A DNA stretch of 64,000 bases from Moraxella pluranimalium (GCF_002014825.1 NZ_MUYU01000015.1:62001-126000); one strand, 5' to 3'. Counted from the stretch's first letter, positions 17,537 to 26,239 are shown. Numbers and translations: made by a program. Notes: generated from the sequence alone by a model not told the origin.

Positions 17537-18700
17537 ATGACTCATCACGCACCAAGCTTATCCGAAAAATTTACCATCGCCATGATTGGCTTTTTTGCCT
17601 TTTTGCAAGTGTATTCTGTGCAGGCGATTTTGCCCGTGTTGATTGCTGATTTGAATGCCAATGAAATCGAAGCAGGGATGGCTGTCGGCGCGACGGTACT
17701 TGCCATTGCTGTGATTTCACCATTTATCGGGATGCTGTCAGATGGTATTGGGCGTAAGCCATTTATTGTTGGTGGTTTATTGTTGCTCGCCATTCCTACA
17801 GGTCTGATTGGCATCAGTAGTAGCATGAGTGAGATTACCGTGTGGCGATTTTTACAGGGAATTAGCGTACCAGGGATTACGGTGGTGCTGATTGCTTATA
17901 TTAGTGAAGAATATAGCGAACACATCGCGACGATGATGGCTTTGTATGTGTCGGGCACGGTGCTTGGTGGCTTTAGTGGGCGGTTTTTTGCAGGGCATTT
18001 GGAGCATTTTATTGGCTGGCGATACGGCTATGGTGTGATGGCGATTTGTACGCTGATTGGGGCATTATGGGTGCTAAAATCCTTGCCAAAGTCCAAAAAT
18101 TTTGTGGTCAGCGAATCATTCAAAGAAGCCTTTGAGACACTTACATCTCACGCCAAAAATCCCCACGTCATCAGCAGTGGTATTCTGGGTGCGTGCGTAT
18201 TATTTACCTTGGTCGGCTGTTTTACTTTTGTCAATTTGCATTTATCCGACGCACCTTATCAGCTGAGCACGGCTGATCTTGCCAATATTTTTAGCATCTA
18301 TCTGATTGGTATGGTGATTACGCCACTATCCGCCAAAATCACTACACGATTTGGTATGACGACCACCATCATACTGGCGGTGCTGACGTCTGCCATTGGC
18401 ATTGGCATGACTTTATTGACACCATTATGGGTGGTGATTGTCGGGCTGACTTTGATGTCATCGGGTGTGTTTGTCACCCAATCGGCGACGATTAGCTATC
18501 TGACCAGTCATGTCAAGCAAGGTCGCTCATTGGCATCAGGGCTGTATTATATGTCCTATTATGGTGGTGGCTTTGTTGGTGCATGGATTTGTGCGATTGC
18601 TTATGCACAGGGTCAGTGGCTGTGGACAGTTGGGCTGATTTTAATTTTGCAAGTAATTGCACTAGGTATCGTAGTGGGCTTTATGCGTGGGCGTGAATGA
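17537..18700 (+). CDS. MFS transporter, drug-efflux (YnfM-like) type
   Basis: Proton-coupled transporter of the major facilitator superfamily, 387 residues with twelve predicted membrane helices. The family motif A between helices 2 and 3 is visible as GMLSDGIGRKPFIVGGLLLL, and WRFLQGISVPGITVVLIAYISEEY carries the helix 4-5 region typical of the YnfM/arabinose-efflux subgroup. The substrate cannot be told from sequence. A second open frame from 17422 in a different frame is a shadow. It is a single gene, divergent from ubiH and convergent with the small antitoxin-like gene. Confidence 0.9.
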   Translation: MTHHAPSLSEKFTIAMIGFFAFLQVYSVQAILPVLIADLNANEIEAGMAVGATVLAIAVISPFIGMLSDGIGRKPFIVGGLLLLAIPTGLIGISSSMSEITVWRFLQGISVPGITVVLIAYISEEYSEHIATMMALYVSGTVLGGFSGRFFAGHLEHFIGWRYGYGVMAICTLIGALWVLKSLPKSKNFVVSESFKEAFETLTSHAKNPHVISSGILGACVLFTLVGCFTFVNLHLSDAPYQLSTADLANIFSIYLIGMVITPLSAKITTRFGMTTTIILAVLTSAIGIGMTLLTPLWVVIVGLTLMSSGVFVTQSATISYLTSHVKQGRSLASGLYYMSYYGGGFVGAWICAIAYAQGQWLWTVGLILILQVIALGIVVGFMRGRE

Positions 18701-18726
18701 GATATTAAGTTTGAAGGTGGGATATT

Positions 18727-18963
18727 TTATGAATGCACCCAAGCCAAAAATGCTTCTTCATTCTCAAAATCAGGCATTGGCTTAAATTCAGTATCCATCA
18801 TCGCTTTCATGCGGTTCAAGTCATAATCGAACTCGCCATTAGTATAACTTGGCGTTGGATTTAGCGTTGCAATCAGCTTGCCATTTTGGGTGATAGCCAA
18901 AGGTGCTTGCAAATTGGCAATTTGCTCTTGTACCGCCATTGGTAATGTTGCAATATCAATCAT
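18727..18963 (-). CDS. orphan Phd/YefM-like antitoxin
   Basis: A 78-residue protein. The core ANLQAPLAITQNGKLIATLNPTPSY resembles the Phd/YefM antitoxin fold (the usual form has PVAITKNGKPVAVL), and a flexible acidic C-terminal half (MMDTEFKPMPDFENEEAFLAW) would be the toxin-binding tail. An AGGGG Shine-Dalgarno precedes the ATG. No toxin gene follows: downstream is the convergent MFS gene and upstream is rep. It may be a remnant, or pair with a toxin elsewhere. Recognition rests on the short core motif, so it is moderate. Confidence 0.65.
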   Translation of the reverse strand: MIDIATLPMAVQEQIANLQAPLAITQNGKLIATLNPTPSYTNGEFDYDLNRMKAMMDTEFKPMPDFENEEAFLAWVHS

Positions 18964-19045
18964 AAATTTACCCCTAGTTGGTGGCTGTACTTATTTTAGC
19001 ATCAAACTTATCAAAGCCCAACCACCAAAACCATCTCAAACAAAC

Positions 19046-21082
19046 CTAGCCCCGCTTTTTTGCCGCTAGCATCGCTTGGATATTGGCAAGATAATCTTGT
19101 GCCACTTGCTTAGGATCTTGTTTGATTGCGCCTTTTTTGGCAGGATAATCAATATGCTCAAGTGGCAATTCATCCAAGAATCGTGATGGCGTGGTATCTT
19201 TGAGATCCTTACCGGCACGGCGTTTTTTGGCAAGTAGTAGCGTCAGCTCTTGGCGAGCACGAGTGATACCGACATACATCAGGCGTCGCTCTTCTTCGAT
19301 GCTATCTGTAATGATCGAATTGCGATGTGGCAAAATCTCTTCTTCACAGCCAATAATATACACAAAATCAAACTCAAGCCCCTTAGCAGCGTGCAAGGTC
19401 ATTAAGTTTACCTTATTGGTATTTTCTTCTTCTTGCTGTTGTTCAAGCATATCAAGCAACACAAGCTTACGAATCACCGCATCAATGGTCTGCTCATCTT
19501 CATCTTCGGCACGGTTAATCAGTGCGGTGATACTTGAGTACAGCGACTCAATATTATCAAGGCGCACCTTTTCTTGTTGTGGTGTTTTGGCATCTGATTT
19601 GACATAATCAATGTAGCCAGTCTCAACAATCATCTGACGCACCAATGGCATCGGATCAGAATTATCATATAAATCGCGCGTATATCGCTCGATAAATTCC
19701 CCAAAATCCGCCAAAGTATTGCTCGCCTTATTGCCGACAGCGGATTTTAGCCCTGCATGGCTACACGCTGCCAATAGCGAAATGCCATATTCTTGGGCAA
19801 GCAGTCCAAGCTTTTCAAGCGTCGCTGAGCCTAGACCACGCTTAGGCGTATTGATAATCCGCAAAAACGCCGCATCATCATCAGGATTGATGATAATTCG
19901 CAAATAACTCATCACATCCTTAATCTCAGTACGAGCAAAGAACGATGTGCCACCAGACAGCTTATAAGGAATGTCCAGCTGTCTTAGCTCAGTTTCCAAA
20001 ATCCGTGCCTGAAAATTACTCCGGTACAAGACCGCATACTGCTCCCAAGTGTTGTCATGACGCAGGCGATGGGTGAGAATCTCTTTGGCGACACGCTCCA
20101 CTTCATCCAAATCACTCGGGCAAGTAATCACACGAATCAGCTCGCCATGCCCCTTATCCGACCACAGCGATTTTTCAAAAATGTGCTCATTGTTGGTGAT
20201 GACCGAGTTGGCGGCATTTAGGATGCGATTGGTTGAGCGATAATTTTGCTCAAGCTTCACCACCGTCAATGATGGGAAATCTTCTTTGAGCAGCGCCATA
20301 TTCTCAGGCTTAGCACCACGCCACGCATAGATCGACTGGTCATCATCACCAACGACCGTAAAGCGTGCTGTCACACCGACAAGCAGCTTAATCAGCTCAT
20401 ACTGCGCCGTGTTGGTATCTTGATATTCATCGACCAGCAAGTAACGCACACGGTTTTGCCATTTGTCACGCACATCTTTATTCTCGGTCAAAATCCGCAC
20501 CGGCATCACAATCAAATCATCAAAATCCACCGCATTATACGCACGCAGGTTACGCTCATACAATCCATACAGATGCGCAAACATCATATCTTCGGGATCT
20601 TCGATGGTCTCGGCTGCCTGCTCAGGACTGACCAAATCATTTTTCCAATCCGAAATCATCTTAATGGCTTTTGCCACCAGCTCCCGACTCTCAGCACCAC
20701 TCATATTGTCACGGGTCATCAGCTCCATCAACAGACGCTTGGAATCATCGCTATCCATGATCGAAAAGTTGGATTTGAGCGGTGTATTTTTTAGCTCAAA
20801 GCGCAAGAATTGTAAGCCAAAATGGTGAAATGTTGATACCGTCAAGCCACGAGTTTTCTCGCTTGGTAGTAGCTTTTGGACACGAGCTTTCATCTCCCTT
20901 GCCGCCTTATTGGTAAAGGTCATCGCCGTGATGCGATCGGCGGGGATATTGCAGTTTTGGATGAGATGGGCGATTTTGCGGGTAATTACCGATGTTTTGC
21001 CCGACCCTGCACCTGCTAGCACCAAAAGTGGCCCTGAAACATGGATCATCGCTTCGTGTTGTCGTGGATTTAACTGGCTCAT
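19046..21082 (-). CDS. rep: ATP-dependent DNA helicase Rep (UvrD/Rep family)
   Basis: Superfamily 1A 3'-5' helicase that helps replication forks pass bound proteins. The 678-residue product opens MSQLNPRQHEAMIHVSGPLLVLAGAGSGKTSV (shown in part: Walker A AGAGSGKT at residues 23-30). It has MTFTNKAAREM (motif Ia), DEYQDTNTAQYELIK (Walker B), VGDDDQSIYAWRGA (motif III), LEQNYRSTNRILNAAN (motif IV), LMTLHAAKGLEFDFVYIIG (motif V) and RRLMYVGITRARQEL (motif VI). The length and motif spacing fit Rep better than UvrD (about 720). It is in tandem with the AAA gene upstream, with an 83-base gap. Confidence 0.95.
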   Translation of the reverse strand: MSQLNPRQHEAMIHVSGPLLVLAGAGSGKTSVITRKIAHLIQNCNIPADRITAMTFTNKAAREMKARVQKLLPSEKTRGLTVSTFHHFGLQFLRFELKNTPLKSNFSIMDSDDSKRLLMELMTRDNMSGAESRELVAKAIKMISDWKNDLVSPEQAAETIEDPEDMMFAHLYGLYERNLRAYNAVDFDDLIVMPVRILTENKDVRDKWQNRVRYLLVDEYQDTNTAQYELIKLLVGVTARFTVVGDDDQSIYAWRGAKPENMALLKEDFPSLTVVKLEQNYRSTNRILNAANSVITNNEHIFEKSLWSDKGHGELIRVITCPSDLDEVERVAKEILTHRLRHDNTWEQYAVLYRSNFQARILETELRQLDIPYKLSGGTSFFARTEIKDVMSYLRIIINPDDDAAFLRIINTPKRGLGSATLEKLGLLAQEYGISLLAACSHAGLKSAVGNKASNTLADFGEFIERYTRDLYDNSDPMPLVRQMIVETGYIDYVKSDAKTPQQEKVRLDNIESLYSSITALINRAEDEDEQTIDAVIRKLVLLDMLEQQQEEENTNKVNLMTLHAAKGLEFDFVYIIGCEEEILPHRNSIITDSIEEERRLMYVGITRARQELTLLLAKKRRAGKDLKDTTPSRFLDELPLEHIDYPAKKGAIKQDPKQVAQDYLANIQAMLAAKKRG

Positions 21083-21165
21083 GACTGCTCTTTGTTATCG
21101 CTAAAACTGGTTATTATAAAAGATTTTTGGGGGAAATGGGGAAAATTTGCCAATCATCACACTCA

Positions 21166-22476
21166 TCACTGCTTATCAAACAATTGACCAAATGCACCGA
21201 TAGCGTACAAAGGCACATTCATCATCCACTCTTGTTCACGAAAATCCGCCATCGAAAACCGCAATGCCCATGTTGGCCGATAGTCATCCACATACACTTT
21301 TAAGCTTTTTGATTTTAGATTTTCTTCAGCTTTTACTTCAATCGGTACAACGGATTGAGCATATTGCACCACAAAATCCACTTCCGCCGTGCCTTTTTCT
21401 TTTGCCCAATAATGCACCCGATAAGGCTGCACCACCATCAATTGCTGTAGCACATATTGCTCGGTCAAAGCCCCCTTAAACTCCGAAAATAATCGATTGG
21501 CTTCAAGTAGCACCGTAAAATCAAGCTCGCTCATAGCGCCAAGCAATCCCACATCTAGCATAAACAGCTTAAATGCGCCATCAGCATAAGCTGAAATTGG
21601 CAAATGTGGTTTTTTGATTCGATCAACTTTGTGCACCAATCCACTATCAATCAACCATTGTAGTGCAATTTCATAATCTTTACTTCTTGCACCTTTTTGC
21701 AGTTCAGAATAGATGAATTTTTTATTTTCTTTTGCTAATTGGATTGGAATGCTCTGCCACATCGCACGCACCCGCTGTAGTGTCTGCGTATCGCTGATGT
21801 GCTTAGAAAAATCCTGCTCATAAGCCATCAACAATGCCCGTTGTACGCTTCTGACAGCATCCAAATTTTGGGTATCAATAAAGGTCTGCACAGCTTCAGG
21901 CATACCGCCCACTGCATAATACAGTCTTAATAAATCAATCAATTGAGATTTCATAATCTGCATCATTGACCAGTCCCTATGCTGAATCAATGATAACAAC
22001 CGCTCCTGATTCATCGCCAGCAAAAACTCTTCAAAATCCATCGGGTACAAAGCCAAAAAATCCACCTTACCCACAGGAAATGATGCCTGATGATGAATGG
22101 ATACGCCAAGCAATGACCCTGCGGCAATAATCGCATAATCAGGCGCATTTTCATAAAAATATTTTAAAGAGCTGATGGCTTTTGGTACTGCTTGAATTTC
22201 ATCAAAAATCAGCAAAGTATTAATCGGATCAATATCGACACCCGACTCAATTTGTAAACCCAAAATCAAGCGATCAATATTAAAATCTTGCTCAAACAAT
22301 GCCTGCATTCGTGGATTGTGATCAAAGTTGATATAAGCCACCTTGTCAAAATGCTGTCGCCCAAACTCTTTCATCGCCCAAGTTTTACCCACCTGCCTTG
22401 CGCCTTGGATAATTAATGGCTTGCGTTTTGGATGAGTTTTCCAAAGTTCGAGTTTTTTTAGTATGTGGCGTTTCAT
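21166..22476 (-). CDS. AAA ATPase with DUF4143 domain
   Basis: About 436 residues. The N-terminal AAA_14 domain has Walker A GARQVGKT (residues 25-32 from the ATG) and Walker B LLIFDEIQ (about 88-95). The C-terminal half carries the DUF4143 nuclease-like features: LLRLYYAVGGMPEAVQ, then FKLFMLDVGLLGAM and FKGALTEQYVLQQL, ending in VHYWAKEKGTAEVDFVVQ and VVPIEVKAEENLKSKSLKVY. The E-V-K of the last segment resembles a PD-(D/E)XK site. This family is widespread and mobile among genomes; its job is not settled. A GTG at 22488 gives four extra residues. Three 33-bp-spaced repeats lie just upstream of the start. Confidence 0.9.
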   Translation of the reverse strand: MKRHILKKLELWKTHPKRKPLIIQGARQVGKTWAMKEFGRQHFDKVAYINFDHNPRMQALFEQDFNIDRLILGLQIESGVDIDPINTLLIFDEIQAVPKAISSLKYFYENAPDYAIIAAGSLLGVSIHHQASFPVGKVDFLALYPMDFEEFLLAMNQERLLSLIQHRDWSMMQIMKSQLIDLLRLYYAVGGMPEAVQTFIDTQNLDAVRSVQRALLMAYEQDFSKHISDTQTLQRVRAMWQSIPIQLAKENKKFIYSELQKGARSKDYEIALQWLIDSGLVHKVDRIKKPHLPISAYADGAFKLFMLDVGLLGAMSELDFTVLLEANRLFSEFKGALTEQYVLQQLMVVQPYRVHYWAKEKGTAEVDFVVQYAQSVVPIEVKAEENLKSKSLKVYVDDYRPTWALRFSMADFREQEWMMNVPLYAIGAFGQLFDKQ

Positions 22477-22556
22477 GGTTTGTCTCACAAAGTATCTTGT
22501 GCTTAAAATATCTTGTGCTTATTGTAGCTGTTTTTTGGATAAAAATCAGCAAATAT

Positions 22557-22647
22557 ACACTTTTTCCTTTGAAAAAATGTCATCAAACCACACTTTTTCA
22601 TACGAAAAAATGTATCAATACCACACTTTTTCCTTTGAAAAAAATGT
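22557..22647. repeat. three tandem palindromic repeats with 33-bp period
   Basis: Units at 22557-22580, 22590-22613 and 22623-22647 each start ACACTTTTTC and end GAAAAAATGT or AAAAAAATGT, with a short variable centre (CTTT or ATAC). Every unit is an imperfect dyad. Successive units start exactly 33 bases apart and the 9-base spacers are similar too (CATCAAACC, ATCAATACC). The array lies 81-171 bases upstream of the AAA/DUF4143 start, where operators or 5'-UTR hairpins would be. The spacing is about three turns of the helix. It has only three units and no cas genes are nearby, so I do not read it as a CRISPR. Confidence 0.85.
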
Positions 22648-22665
22648 AAAACTCATCCACCAAGC

Positions 22666-22692
22666 AAAAAAAATCCGCCCATCAGGACGGAT
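22666..22692 (-). terminator. intrinsic terminator of the DUF333 lipoprotein gene
   Basis: On the minus strand ATCCGTCC (22692-22685) pairs with GGGCGGAT (22680-22673) and is followed by a run of eight T (22673-22666). Confidence 0.82.
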
Positions 22693-22715
22693 AAAGACGG
22701 ATAAAGACGGATAAA
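22689..22715. repeat. 10-bp tandem repeat, about 2.7 copies
   Basis: GGATAAAGAC is repeated at 22689-22698 and 22699-22708, followed by GGATAAA. It abuts the 3' end of the DUF333 gene and its terminator stem. It looks like a small slippage duplication that spreads the terminator's left arm. Confidence 0.75.
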
Positions 22716-22723
22716 TAACAATC

Positions 22724-22972
22724 TTACTTAGCGTGCTTGCGGAAATATTCCCACTCTTCGACCACCTGACCATTTGGCAGATGGCACAGTGCATATTCAC
22801 CACCGTTGCTATCAGTGCGACGCTCCGATTTACCGCCTTGATTAAGACAAAAGACCGATGCAGGATTGGCAAGACCCACCATCGGCTCACTCGCCTTTGG
22901 CGCTTCGGTTTTAGTAGCACAGGCAGATAGTAGTACGCTTGTCGCCACAGTCGTTAGCAGAATTTTTTTCAT
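22724..22972 (-). CDS. DUF333 small lipoprotein
   Basis: An 82-residue lipoprotein. The leader KKILLTTVATSVLLSAC ends in a clear lipobox (LSAC). The mature part contains the DUF333 pattern NPASVFCLNQGGKSE, GGEYALCHLPNGQVVEEWEYFR, where two cysteines are conserved. Members occur across proteobacteria as small outer-membrane or periplasmic lipoproteins; some are annotated hemolysin-like, without good functional evidence. The ATG at 22972 is preferred to the upstream GTG at 22984. It is followed by a strong terminator, then the DUF4143 gene. Confidence 0.88.
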   Translation of the reverse strand: MKKILLTTVATSVLLSACATKTEAPKASEPMVGLANPASVFCLNQGGKSERRTDSNGGEYALCHLPNGQVVEEWEYFRKHAK

Positions 22973-23008
22973 GATTTTACTCACTTTTTATTTAATCAAT
23001 AAGATAGC

Positions 23009-24001
23009 TTATACCAAACGACTGCTTGCCAACTGGGTCAGCTGATACAGTCCATCACGATAGCGGTTATTTGGCAGGCTTGATAGCGCATCTTGGGCAA
23101 GCTTAGTTTCTTCCAATGCTCGTGCTTTGCAATAATCGAGCGCACCTGAACTTTGTACCAGTGCAATCAGCTCGCCTGCATCGTCCACTTTACCGGTCTG
23201 TACAGCGATACGCAGTTTGTCATAATCGGCGCTGTTGTTATTTTTTAGAATTTCTAATGTTTTGATGATTGGCAAAGTTGGCTTACCTTCTGCCAAATCA
23301 TCGCCCAAATTCTTACCCATCACTGCCGCATCACCGCTAAAATCCAGCACATCATCAATCATCTGAAAGGCATTACCAAAATGATAGGCAAACGCCCCAA
23401 GCGCATCCAGATGCTCATCACGACCTTGTAAAATCGCAGCGCCCTTGGTCGCCATCATAAACAGGCGTGATGTCTTGCCATCGATGATTTGTAGGTAATC
23501 ATCTTCTACCGTCTCAGGATTGTGCTGATGTTGTAGCTGCAGCACTTCACCTTCGGCAATATCACAAGTGCCATCACTAAATAGCTTAAGTAGTGGCAGA
23601 TTATTAAAACCTACCAACAAATTAAACGAGCGAGCAATCAGATAATCCCCGACAAGCACCGCTGTGGCATTATCCCAAGTAGCGTTCGCTGTCGGGCGAC
23701 CACGACGCAATCCTGATGCATCAATGACATCATCATGCACAAGCGTGGCGGTATGCAGCATCTCGGTAATCGCCGCTAGTTGCATCGCTTGCTCACTTTG
23801 GACATCGGCAAGCATTCGCGCGGTCAGTAGCGTAATCAAGGGGCGCATACGCTTACCGCCTGCGTCGATGACGTGCTTTGAGACACTCATCACCAGTTGC
23901 ACTTTTGAATTAAGACTACCAAAAACCTGCTTATCCATAATCGCAAAGTCGTCAGCGACGATGGCTTGAATGTCGGCATAAGTGGGAATAGAAGCTGTCA
24001 T
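23009..24001 (-). CDS. ispB: all-trans octaprenyl-diphosphate synthase (polyprenyl synthase)
   Basis: Builds the ubiquinone side chain by condensing isopentenyl diphosphate onto farnesyl diphosphate. The 330-residue product carries the first aspartate-rich motif ATLVHDDVID (DDxxD form), the GGKRMRPLITLLTARML start, DGKTSRLFMMATKGAAIL, and the second aspartate motif AFQMIDDVLDFSGD. All catalytic elements are present. The ATG at 24001 (MTASIPTYADIQ) is supported by family length; the frame runs on to 24055. It is divergent from aroG. Confidence 0.93.
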   Translation of the reverse strand: MTASIPTYADIQAIVADDFAIMDKQVFGSLNSKVQLVMSVSKHVIDAGGKRMRPLITLLTARMLADVQSEQAMQLAAITEMLHTATLVHDDVIDASGLRRGRPTANATWDNATAVLVGDYLIARSFNLLVGFNNLPLLKLFSDGTCDIAEGEVLQLQHQHNPETVEDDYLQIIDGKTSRLFMMATKGAAILQGRDEHLDALGAFAYHFGNAFQMIDDVLDFSGDAAVMGKNLGDDLAEGKPTLPIIKTLEILKNNNSADYDKLRIAVQTGKVDDAGELIALVQSSGALDYCKARALEETKLAQDALSSLPNNRYRDGLYQLTQLASSRLV

Positions 24002-24191
24002 ATAGGCACGCCAAAAAAAATCTAACAAAAAATTTACCGTATCATACCATATCACGCCGTGTTACTCAAAAATCTTGCACGATGTTTTTGTGAAATTCGC
24101 TAAATTTGTTTAAAAATTAGCCAGTTGGTTTGCTTAGAACAATTTTTCATAACTAATTGTTATATTTTCATACACAATTTAGCCAGCTAAC

Positions 24192-24222
24192 ACTTGTAAT
24201 ACAAGTCAAGTACAGGCATAAT
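24192..24222 (+). promoter_or_regulatory. promoter of the DAHP synthase gene with overlapping operator-like palindrome
   Basis: TTGTAA (24194-24199), 17-base spacer, CATAAT (24217-24222) form a reasonable sigma70 promoter, giving a leader of roughly 48 bases to the ATG. A perfect 15-bp palindrome ACTTGTAATACAAGT (24192-24206) covers the -35 element. Position and symmetry fit a repressor site; the regulator is unknown. It does not match the classic TyrR box TGTAAA-N6-TTTACA. Confidence 0.55.
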
Positions 24223-24276
24223 GTTGTCTTTGAATAAATTGTGGCATCTTAGCCAATATTGACGGAAAGCCAAGTT

Positions 24277-25359
24277 ATGAGCCAAACAAGCACCCAAAAC
24301 ACAGAAATCGACGACGTGAACATCGAAAAAATCATTCCACTGATTACCCCAAGCAGCCTAAAAGCCGAATTACCGCTATCTGACACCGCCTATCAAACCG
24401 TATTAAACGGTCGTAAAGTCGTGCAAAACATCCTAGATGGTATCGATAAGCGCATCTTGGTCGTCGTCGGCCCTTGTTCTATCCATGACACCGTAGCCGC
24501 TCATGAATATGCCGATAAATTAAAGGTGCTTGCAGATGAGCTAAAAGATGAGTTATTCATCGTGATGCGTGTATATTTCGAAAAACCACGCACCACCACA
24601 GGTTGGAAAGGTCTTATCAATGACCCTGATATGAACGACAGCTTTGATATCGAAAAAGGTCTGCATATCGCTCGTAAGCTACTGCTTGAGCTGAACGAAA
24701 AAGGTCTGCCATGCGCCACCGAAGCACTTGACCCGAACACCCCACAATATATGCAGGACCTAATCAGCTGGTCAGCCATCGGTGCGCGCACCACCGAGAG
24801 CCAAACGCACCGTGAGATGAGCTCAGGTCTATCTTGCCCAGTTGGCTTTAAAAACGGTACGGATGGCAGTATGACCGTTGCTGTCAATGCCATGCAAGCG
24901 GTGCAATCAGGTCATAGCTTCTTAGGCTTATCAAGTGATGGTCAAGTCGCTATCATCAAATCAAAAGGCAACAAATACGCCCATGTGGTGTTGCGTGGTG
25001 GTAATGATAAGCCAAACTATGATGAAACTGCCGTCGCCGCTGCCGAAAATGAACTCGCCAAAGGCAAAACCAATGGCAAAATCATGATTGACGCCAGCCA
25101 CGCCAACAGTGGCAAAGACCCATACCTACAGCCAATGGTCATCAGCAATGTCGCCGGTCAAATCGCCAAAGGCAACAAATCTATCATGGGTCTGATGATT
25201 GAAAGCCATCTAAAAGGCGGTCGCCAAAACATCCCTGCCGACCTATCACAGCTAGAATACGGCAAGTCAGTCACTGATGGCTGCCTAGATTGGGAGGCGA
25301 CTGTTGAGACACTGCGTAGCTTTGCTAAAGAAGTTAAAGAACATTTGCCAAATCGCTGA
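24277..25359 (+). CDS. aroG: 3-deoxy-7-phosphoheptulonate synthase (DAHP synthase, class I)
   Basis: First enzyme of the shikimate pathway, condensing phosphoenolpyruvate and erythrose 4-phosphate. The 360-residue product shows the class I AroF/G/H pattern: LLVVVGPCSIHD-type motif ILVVVGPCSIHD, MRVYFEKPRTTTGWKGLINDPDMN, ARTTESQTHREMSSGLSCPVGFKNGTDGS (shown in part), HVVLRGG, and KIMIDASHANSGKD. The enzyme is tetrameric or dimeric and feedback-inhibited by an aromatic amino acid; which one cannot be read here, so the AroG/F/H assignment is loose. The start at 24277 (MSQTSTQNTE) has GGAAAG upstream; an upstream TTG at 24259 is less likely. Confidence 0.93.
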   Translation: MSQTSTQNTEIDDVNIEKIIPLITPSSLKAELPLSDTAYQTVLNGRKVVQNILDGIDKRILVVVGPCSIHDTVAAHEYADKLKVLADELKDELFIVMRVYFEKPRTTTGWKGLINDPDMNDSFDIEKGLHIARKLLLELNEKGLPCATEALDPNTPQYMQDLISWSAIGARTTESQTHREMSSGLSCPVGFKNGTDGSMTVAVNAMQAVQSGHSFLGLSSDGQVAIIKSKGNKYAHVVLRGGNDKPNYDETAVAAAENELAKGKTNGKIMIDASHANSGKDPYLQPMVISNVAGQIAKGNKSIMGLMIESHLKGGRQNIPADLSQLEYGKSVTDGCLDWEATVETLRSFAKEVKEHLPNR

Positions 25360-25400
25360 TTGGGCAACTTTGCAATACTTTTAGAAGTATTTTGATAAGG

Positions 25401-25427
25401 CAAAACCGTCATTCGTGGCGGTTTTTG
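25401..25427 (+). terminator. intrinsic terminator of aroG
   Basis: CAAAACCG (25401-25408) pairs with CGGTTTTTG (25419-25427) with a T-run. A second, weaker stem AATACTT...AAGTATT lies at about 25373-25391. Confidence 0.75.
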
Positions 25428-25526
25428 CGTTATGGCGTTATAATAGCCGAACAATCGCTTGATTCACCCAATTTTTGATTAACCAATTCACATTGCCAAT
25501 TTATCAACTTAAACAACGAGCACCCC

Positions 25527-26234
25527 ATGAGTAATCCTAGTTTTAAAGATTTATTATCCAAAGAATTTCGTGACAATCTTAAAAATCTCGCCAAACCATC
25601 AACCAAGCCCGAGAGCGATACAGGCAAGCCCACCGACCCTGTTTGCCTTATGAATGTCAAACAAGTCGCTGGCGAAGTCAAACGCTTCAATCACGATGCC
25701 ATCGACGAAGACAAAGTGCTGTTTATGCAGGCGATGAGCGGTGTCGCCCCACTCAAAACCGATGCCGTCGTCAGCCACTGCCCCGCCAAAGCCGATGAGA
25801 ACGCCCTGCGTCGTCGCGCTGCTGCCGAAGGTGGCGAAGAGCTGCTTGGTGCTAATCTATCCGATATGCAAGCCCTACTTAACCCTGTGGCAGGCGAAGC
25901 GTATTTGTCGTACAAAAATCCAACCTTGCAGAACAAGATTTTTGAGCAATTAAAACAAGGCAAACTGCGCTGGTATGATGCGGTGGATTTGCACGGCTCA
26001 AGCATCGAAGACGCCCGCAATGCGGTACAAACCATCATCGCCAATGCCCTATCAAATGGTGAAACTGTGGTCAAAATCGTACACGGCAAAGGCAAAGACG
26101 CCATCATCAAAACCTGCGTCAATGGCTGGCTACGCCAAATCAGCGATGTCATGGCATTCGTCTCCGCCCCCGCCAATGACGGTGGCAACGGTGCAGTACT
26201 TGTACTACTAAAGAAAAAGAAACTGGATAAATAA
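25527..26234 (+). CDS. Smr domain-containing protein (SmrA/YdaL-like)
   Basis: A 235-residue soluble protein. The C-terminal Smr domain (about residues 150-232) has the VDLHGSSIEDARNAVQTII start and the VVKIVHGKGKDAIIKTCVNGWLRQ segment, with the conserved LDHG-like VDLHG and HGKG motifs. SmrA-type proteins have nicking endonuclease activity on DNA in vitro, and related Smr proteins act on RNA in ribosome rescue. The first 150 residues are charged and less conserved. The ATG is at 25527 with AACGAG upstream. It stands alone, between aroG and the convergent NCS2 permease. Confidence 0.9.
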   Translation: MSNPSFKDLLSKEFRDNLKNLAKPSTKPESDTGKPTDPVCLMNVKQVAGEVKRFNHDAIDEDKVLFMQAMSGVAPLKTDAVVSHCPAKADENALRRRAAAEGGEELLGANLSDMQALLNPVAGEAYLSYKNPTLQNKIFEQLKQGKLRWYDAVDLHGSSIEDARNAVQTIIANALSNGETVVKIVHGKGKDAIIKTCVNGWLRQISDVMAFVSAPANDGGNGAVLVLLKKKKLDK

Positions 26235-26239
26235 GTAAA

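Noticed and set aside
22557..22647. Short CRISPR array
   Set aside because: Only three units, spacers of nine bases that are themselves similar, and no cas genes.
22463..22714. Open frame encoding repeated HTFSFEK units
   Set aside because: The 33-bp repeat period keeps the frame open by chance (11 codons per unit); no ribosome-binding site, and the frame crosses a terminator.
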